Shown here piece after piece: positions 5,831 through 9,866 of a stretch of 9,866 bases of DNA (within the stretch, counting starts at the first letter, position 1; the number at the start of each line of letters is the position of its first letter). Source of the stretch: an uncultured Chlorobiaceae bacterium (GTDB lineage Bacteria > Bacteroidota > Chlorobiia > Chlorobiales > Chlorobiaceae); the NCBI GenBank assembly GCA_903874585.1, contig CAIQSY010000085.1:1-9866 (forward strand), read 5' to 3'. Both the position numbers and the translations under genes were made by a program. The notes beneath the pieces were generated by a model. The model was not told where the DNA came from. It saw nothing but the letters and a program-made list of their open reading frames with translations, and did not search any database.

Positions 5831-6712
5831 TTATCCCTCAGCTTTGATGGAATTGAAATACTCAAATGCCTGCTGTGGATCAAGATTTTCATGCACCACT
5901 TTGTTCACAGCCTTCATCATTGCAAGCGGATAATCGCTCTGAAAAATGTTGCGTCCCATATCAACACCCGAAGCACCCTCATTAACAGCCTGCCACGACA
6001 TGGTGAGTGCATCAAGTTCCGGAAGCTTTTTACCACCAGCCATCACAATCGGTACTGGGCATGAAGCAGTCACCGTCTCAAAATCTTCGGGAACGTAGTA
6101 GGTTTTCACAATCTGTGCACCAAGCTCGGCAGCCATACGGCAAGCAAGCCGGAAATATTTGGCATCACGAACCATATCCTTACCAACAGCCGTAACCGCC
6201 ATTGTAGGAATACCATAGCGCAAACCCATATCAACCAGCCTGGTCATGTTATGGATAGAACGGGTTTCATATTCACCACCGATAAAAATCTGCAAGGTGA
6301 TTGCTGCCACGTTCATACGAATAGCATCTTCAATATCAACGGCAAGCTCTTCATCCGACAGCTCTTTAAGAATGCTCGGTCCACCACTGCAACGCATAAC
6401 AACAGCTTTTGTAAGACTTGGTGGAACAGTAGTGCGTAAAATACCACGAGTTAACATGATAGCATCAGCATAAGGCATAAGCGGCACAATGTTCACATCA
6501 GGGCGCTCAAGGCCGGTGGTCGGACCTTGAAAATAACCATGATCAATAGCAAGCATGACGGTTCTACCAGTATCAGGGCGAAAGATTCTTGAAAGACGAT
6601 TTTTCATTCCCCAATCAAGAGAGTGAGCGCCTTTAAGAAAAAAACCGTAATTGTTGACTGGAGTATCAAGGTAATACTCTTTAGCCTGCTTATCTTTATC
6701 GTACTCTGCCAT
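5831..6712 (-). CDS. LsrF-like class I aldolase/thiolase (DeoC/FbaB superfamily)
   Basis: This 293-residue TIM-barrel protein is strikingly like E. coli LsrF as I remember it. It shares LKG..LDWGM near 26-36, RLSRIF (39-44), TVMLAIDHGYFQGPTTGLER (51-70), TRGILR (88-93), AVGKDMVRD (175-183), IVKTYYV (201-207), AGGKKLPE (225-232) and GVDMGRNIFQSD (249-260). Lys203 aligns with the catalytic lysine of LsrF. LsrF moves an acetyl group from 3-hydroxy-5-phosphonooxypentane-2,4-dione to CoA in autoinducer-2 degradation; relatives are fructose-bisphosphate and related aldolases. No lsr transporter, kinase (lsrK) or lsrG is in the window, so a different ketose-phosphate or diketone-phosphate substrate is likely. 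The ATG at 6712 has a good AGAGGAGAG ribosome binding site. It lies 63 bases after the aldolase/SDR stop and 137 before RLP. Family membership is very secure; the substrate is not. Confidence 0.92.
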   Translation of the reverse strand: MAEYDKDKQAKEYYLDTPVNNYGFFLKGAHSLDWGMKNRLSRIFRPDTGRTVMLAIDHGYFQGPTTGLERPDVNIVPLMPYADAIMLTRGILRTTVPPSLTKAVVMRCSGGPSILKELSDEELAVDIEDAIRMNVAAITLQIFIGGEYETRSIHNMTRLVDMGLRYGIPTMAVTAVGKDMVRDAKYFRLACRMAAELGAQIVKTYYVPEDFETVTASCPVPIVMAGGKKLPELDALTMSWQAVNEGASGVDMGRNIFQSDYPLAMMKAVNKVVHENLDPQQAFEYFNSIKAEG

Positions 6713-6775
6713 AGCGATAGCTCTCCTCTGTTCAGTTGTAATTATTTATCTAATAATATGTTGTCTTATGCTGAA

Positions 6776-8893
6776 TTAACGCAGTGCGGCTGCAATATTA
6801 CCGCCATCCACCGTAATAATAGCGCCTGTTGTCCTGATTTGAAGGGCAAGATGCACAAAGGCTTCTGCAACATCTTCAGCAGTCACCTCAAGTTGTAAAA
6901 GATTTCCAGCCATATACTCACGCTCACTTAACCCGCGAGCAGTAGAACGAGTTTTAATCATCTCCGCAGTCAACAAGCCTGTGCGAATACGATCGGCATT
7001 AATACCATTAGCACGAATACCATCACGACCATGATCGAGCGCATATTGACGCACAAGAAACATTGTCGCTGCTTTTGCCAAACCATAGGGACCAAAATCT
7101 GGACCGGGATTGACCGCCTGTTTTGAAACATTGTAGAGCAGCACGCCTCCGGTACCCTGCAATTTCATAACTCTTACAGCCTCTTGAGAAATTGCCTGAT
7201 GAGAGAAAAAGTTTATTTCAAAGCTCTTACGGAGCAGGTCATCAGAAACCTCACCAATTCTACCCTGAATAGCAGCACCAACATTGGAAACAAGAATATC
7301 AACACCACCAAAACGACGGCATGTTGCATCGAATGCTGCGCGAATATCCTGATGTGATGTAACGTCACAGTTCAGCGAAAGTACATTCCCGCCAAGCTCC
7401 TCTACCGCACTATCAAGCGCTTCACGGGAGAGGTCAAGAATAACAAGTTGAGCACCTTTTTGCTGAAACGCTTTTGCTGTTGCCAAGCCAATACCACTGG
7501 CTGCACCAGTCACCATAACAACTTTGCCGGCAAAAACATCGTGATGAACTTTGTTCATTTTCGCCTGCTCCATATCCCAGTACTCAATTTCAAAGGCTTC
7601 ACGCTCACTAATCGTTTCAAACGTGCCAACCGACTCGGCATCGAGAATAGCCGAGGCTGTGCATGTAGCAATATCAGCATTAACTGCAGCAGACTCTGCT
7701 GTTTTGCCAAGACCGAAAAGCCCAAGCCCAGGCACAAGTACAACACGAGGCAAAGGATCGAGCATGGTTACCGGCATACCGGTTGCCTGTTGCTGGGTGG
7801 TAAAATAGGTTGTGTATTCTGTACGATACTGCTCAACAGCATCGTGCACTGCCGCCTTGAATGCTGCAAGATCTTGCGCATCAGGTGCGAAAACAATAAG
7901 TGGCTTATTTTTTGTACGGATAATAAAATCAGGAGTCATGGAGCCTTTTTGACTCATGGAAACCAGATCCGGATTATTGACATAGGTCAGTATCTCAGGC
8001 GAGGTACGAAAATCGAGCAAAAATTGATGATACTCACGCATACCAGGAGCCTTCTCCTCAACACATGCACCACGAATGACAGGCGCAACGTCCTCGACAG
8101 AGGCAATTTCGGATGGCAATGCCACAGATGAAAACTGTTTTCTGCCAGAAACAGCAATGCGATGTTCAAGCAGTGTAACCGCTTCAATCATACGAGAATA
8201 TGCTTCTTTTGCGGTTGAACCGAACGTCACAAGACCATGCTTCTGCAAAACGAGACCTTGAATATCTTGCTTGGTTTGATACACATTGACTGCCGAACGG
8301 GCAAGACCAAGCCCTGGCTTTACATAAGGGACTGACCCAAAACTATCGCCAAGCGTCTCGCGACACAGCGTAACACCATCTGGCTGATTGCTAAGCGTAA
8401 GAAGTGCAAATGAGTGAGTGTGAAGGATAAAGCGGTGCGGCAAAAACGCATGAAGCAGTGTTTCAATCGAAGGAGTCAGGCGCTTTTCAGCCATGTGGTC
8501 CGTAAGGCTGAACATGTTCAACAACAATAAATGCTTGAACTCTTTTGTTGAAAAACGCTGAAGCGCCTCTTCGCTGATACAATCATTATGATTGAACAGC
8601 TCACCAAGTTTCTGAAGTGGTCCAAGCCTGAGCGGTGTATAGTCGCGAACAGTAACGTTACTTAAATCAATACCGCTCGCCTTGATTAACAGCACCTCAG
8701 CACGATTACCAACCATATCAACCAGTTGACACTTGACCGAAGTGTTGCCGCCACCGTGCATCACCAGCGAACTCTCTCTACCGAGCAGATGAGAAGCATA
8801 AACTAATTCAAGAAGTTCAGGCTGCATCTCAGGTGCACTACACTGCTCCTTTACGAAGCATTGAAGATTAGCGTCGTTCCAAAGATTCTGCAT
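6776..8893 (-). CDS. Bifunctional class II aldolase / short-chain dehydrogenase (RhaD-ADH type fusion)
   Basis: This 705-residue cytoplasmic fusion has two catalytic halves. Residues about 25-250 are a class II (zinc) aldolase: GGGNTS (47-52), KASG (71-74), Glu144 in PSIET, His158 and His160 in HTH, and His219 in QKHG, the usual metal ligands. After a linker region (about 290-445), residues about 455-705 are a classical SDR: TGAASGIG (462-469), NVG (537-539), Asn561, Ser590, Tyr603 and Lys607, and a VDGG ending (695-698). Relatives are annotated rhamnulose-1-phosphate aldolase/lactaldehyde dehydrogenase (B. subtilis YuxG type). The aldolase would split a ketose-1-phosphate to DHAP plus an aldehyde, which the SDR then oxidises or reduces. 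Rhamnose catabolism is unlikely here, as no kinase, isomerase or transporter is adjacent. The ribosome binding site is GAGGAG, 11 bases before the ATG. It leads the co-directional block with LsrF-like and RLP. Confidence 0.93.
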   Translation of the reverse strand: MQNLWNDANLQCFVKEQCSAPEMQPELLELVYASHLLGRESSLVMHGGGNTSVKCQLVDMVGNRAEVLLIKASGIDLSNVTVRDYTPLRLGPLQKLGELFNHNDCISEEALQRFSTKEFKHLLLLNMFSLTDHMAEKRLTPSIETLLHAFLPHRFILHTHSFALLTLSNQPDGVTLCRETLGDSFGSVPYVKPGLGLARSAVNVYQTKQDIQGLVLQKHGLVTFGSTAKEAYSRMIEAVTLLEHRIAVSGRKQFSSVALPSEIASVEDVAPVIRGACVEEKAPGMREYHQFLLDFRTSPEILTYVNNPDLVSMSQKGSMTPDFIIRTKNKPLIVFAPDAQDLAAFKAAVHDAVEQYRTEYTTYFTTQQQATGMPVTMLDPLPRVVLVPGLGLFGLGKTAESAAVNADIATCTASAILDAESVGTFETISEREAFEIEYWDMEQAKMNKVHHDVFAGKVVMVTGAASGIGLATAKAFQQKGAQLVILDLSREALDSAVEELGGNVLSLNCDVTSHQDIRAAFDATCRRFGGVDILVSNVGAAIQGRIGEVSDDLLRKSFEINFFSHQAISQEAVRVMKLQGTGGVLLYNVSKQAVNPGPDFGPYGLAKAATMFLVRQYALDHGRDGIRANGINADRIRTGLLTAEMIKTRSTARGLSEREYMAGNLLQLEVTAEDVAEAFVHLALQIRTTGAIITVDGGNIAAALR

Positions 8894-8909
8894 AACAGAT
8901 AATACTCCT

Positions 8910-8931
8910 CATACCGACAAACAACGGCATG
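8910..8931 (-). promoter_or_regulatory. 7-bp hairpin abutting the aldolase/SDR ribosome binding site
   Basis: On the minus strand CATGCCG pairs with CGGTATG (one G-U wobble) around an eight-base loop. The stem's last base runs straight into AGGAG, the ribosome binding site of the aldolase/SDR gene. There is no T run after it, so it is not an intrinsic terminator. Folding could alter ribosome access in transcripts read through from bchV. Confidence 0.35.
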
Positions 8932-8957
8932 TATAATTGAAAAATAATGATAAGCAA
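8930..8957 (-). promoter_or_regulatory. Weak possible promoter upstream of aldolase/SDR
   Basis: TTGCTT (8957-8952) and TATACA (8935-8930) are 16 bases apart on the minus strand, inside an AT-rich 83-base gap. Both boxes are weak matches to consensus. The -10 overlaps the upstream arm of the adjacent hairpin, so a transcript from here would not carry the full hairpin. Read-through from bchV is the alternative. Confidence 0.22.
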
Positions 8958-8976
8958 AAATACTACTCTCTCGGGG

Positions 8977-9195
8977 TCAACCGCGAGCCCTCTGTTTCTT
9001 TTCATGCCACTGCTCAATAAAAAATCCTGACGCATAGACCAGCAGAAAACCGGGAATAACCATGGCAAGAAACGTAAGCTTATTGGCAAAAGTCTCCAGT
9101 TGACCAGATGACCAAATCATCCAAACCAATAATGACCAGCTTGGACCAACAATAAGAAAAGCTCTATTCCATAATATTTTAAAGCTGTTATTCAT
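8977..9195 (-). CDS. Small two-helix membrane protein coupled to bchV, function unknown
   Basis: This 72-residue protein has two likely membrane helices, about 13-29 (AFLIVGPSWSLLVWMIW) and about 38-59 (NKLTFLAMVIPGFLLVYASGFF), and a charged tail (EQWHEKKQRARG). The tail's positive charges suggest both ends face the cytoplasm. Its ATG overlaps the bchV TGA by four bases (ATGA), the classic arrangement for translational coupling, so it is probably genuine and expressed with bchV. I do not recognise the family. A role as a membrane partner of the hydratase or in chlorosome-pigment handling would be inference from position only. Confidence 0.7.
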   Translation of the reverse strand: MNNSFKILWNRAFLIVGPSWSLLVWMIWSSGQLETFANKLTFLAMVIPGFLLVYASGFFIEQWHEKKQRARG

Positions 9196-9665
9196 AACCG
9201 ACCATCCATTCTGAGATTACGTTCATTGAGTTTTTCGAGAATAATCCTGACCAAATATTGCAGAGCATTCAAAACATACGTAAAGTAGGCAAGAAAAGCA
9301 TCCCAAATCAGCACCTCTTGAGAATAACCAAAATAGGCAAGCACAAAATAGAGAAGGTGAAAAAATGCAGCAATAGTGCTGCCAACATCTTCCCATAAAA
9401 ACTCTTTTGAATAGACCCATTGATTAAAAATCTCCTTTTCAAAAAACATCCCTGTAATGAAGAGAAGAGCAAAAAAAAGTGTTTTGAAAAGAATAGCTAT
9501 ACTCACCCAATAAAAATTGGAAATAAAAAGATTGTTGGCATAAAGTATTGTAATAGTTAGACCTGCAATAAAAAAGAGAAACTGTATAGGAGCAAGAATA
9601 ATCTGAATATCAGTCCAGATGGAGGCATTGCGTTTAATGAGCTGTTCTGGAGTATAACGAGGCAT
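9192..9665 (-). CDS. bchV: 3-vinyl bacteriochlorophyllide hydratase, BchF/BchV family (probably BchV)
   Basis: This 157-residue integral membrane protein starts MPRYTPEQL, the typical BchF-family N-terminus. Four likely membrane helices lie at about 22-42, 52-73, 95-113 and 118-140. Family-type motifs are ILAPIQF (23-29), the Glu-Lys pair at 66-67, WEDV (91-94) and NALQYLV (133-139). The enzyme adds water to the C3 vinyl group of the chlorin to give the 3-hydroxyethyl group needed for chlorosome BChl c/d/e self-assembly. Green sulfur bacteria carry two paralogues, BchF and BchV. I choose BchV from the neighbourhood, because in C. tepidum bchV (CT1776) lies four locus numbers from RLP (CT1772), as I recall. 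A GTG at 9707 would add 14 residues but lacks a ribosome binding site and spoils the conserved start. The ATG at 9665 also has only a weak one. Confidence 0.85.
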   Translation of the reverse strand: MPRYTPEQLIKRNASIWTDIQIILAPIQFLFFIAGLTITILYANNLFISNFYWVSIAILFKTLFFALLFITGMFFEKEIFNQWVYSKEFLWEDVGSTIAAFFHLLYFVLAYFGYSQEVLIWDAFLAYFTYVLNALQYLVRIILEKLNERNLRMDGRL

Positions 9666-9866
9666 ATTGTTCTGCTTGACTAATAAAGGGTAATAGGTCA
9701 GAAACACCGTACCGGAAGCATGGAATATAGCAAAAACGAAAGGAGAGAAAAAACTCTACGATGACTCTCTCACTACCAGAAGAAAGAAATGTTCTGCTAT
9801 AAGCATAAGATAGTGCAGATGCAGTTGGATAAAGTACTCTCAACCAGTAGATTAGGGTAAAAATAC
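9666..9866 (-). other. Region upstream of bchV, no supported gene
   Basis: About 200 bases with no gene I can support. A TATATT on the minus strand near 9723-9728 could be a -10 box, but no convincing -35 is spaced correctly. One minus-strand frame stays open from the window edge to 9634, overlapping the bchV start. Its translation is Ser- and aromatic-rich and unrecognised, so I treat it as chance, though it could be the tail of an upstream gene. A 9-base direct repeat (AGCAGAACA, minus strand) occurs at 9668-9676 and 9790-9798. Confidence 0.3.

Noticed and set aside
7448..8131. Long plus-strand frame of 227 codons opposite the aldolase/SDR gene
   Set aside because: Its Cys/His/Arg-rich translation is typical of the antisense of a conserved coding region. 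The minus strand carries clear catalytic motifs throughout.
9668..9798. Direct repeat AGCAGAACA (minus strand) at 9668-9676 and 9790-9798
   Set aside because: Nine bases recurring once, 122 bases apart in AT-rich DNA, is compatible with chance; no third copy was noticed.
9634..9866. Minus-strand frame open from the right edge to 9634, possibly the tail of an upstream gene
   Set aside because: It overlaps the bchV start by 32 bases, and the translation has no motif I recognise. It cannot be settled without sequence to the right.
1..9866. tRNA, rRNA, CRISPR arrays or insertion-sequence ends
   Set aside because: I found no cloverleaf-like segment, regular spaced repeats, transposase motifs or paired terminal inverted repeats by reading.

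Overview
This window looks like chromosome from a green sulfur bacterium (Chlorobiaceae), probably one of the AT-richer species. Two genes point there. One encodes a 157-residue membrane protein of the BchF/BchV 3-vinyl bacteriochlorophyllide hydratase family. The other encodes a RuBisCO-like protein (RLP) very close to what I recall of the Chlorobaculum tepidum form IV-Photo RLP. From memory, in C. tepidum the RLP is CT1772 and BchV is CT1776, so finding both a few genes apart here suggests conserved synteny. The species assignment is inference; no database was searched.

Every gene I can support lies on the minus strand, so transcription reads right to left. From the right edge: about 200 bases of upstream DNA; bchV, overlapping by four bases a 72-residue two-helix membrane protein; a 705-residue class II aldolase/short-chain dehydrogenase (SDR) fusion; a 293-residue homologue of LsrF (class I aldolase fold); the RLP; a 274-residue SDR; and an LptE-type outer-membrane lipoprotein. 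These genes are co-directional with short gaps (overlap, 83, 63, 137, 9 and 13 bases). At least RLP-SDR-lptE looks like one transcription unit, and a possible promoter with an overlapping dyad lies just upstream of the RLP.

Farther left are a HEPN-domain protein gene with a very strong ribosome binding site, then a type II restriction-modification pair (methyltransferase, then endonuclease, overlapping by one base) with its own possible promoter. The endonuclease resembles the TdeIII/MjaII family (GGNCC). At the left edge the first 15 complete codons of rmlA (glucose-1-phosphate thymidylyltransferase) are visible, cut by the window end. The restriction-modification pair looks more AT-rich than the core and is probably an accessory insertion between lptE/HEPN and a nucleotide-sugar locus.

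The most interesting system is the block aldolase/SDR - LsrF-like - RLP - SDR. It contains three different enolate- or ketose-phosphate-handling folds and two SDR domains, with no kinase, isomerase or transporter of a normal sugar pathway. It sits beside a chlorosome-pigment gene. It could be an uncharacterised route for a deoxy- or thio-sugar phosphate, for example salvage of radical-SAM or methylation by-products; that function is inference. The RLP start also shows an unusual arrangement: no good Shine-Dalgarno of its own, inside a short upstream ORF that has one.
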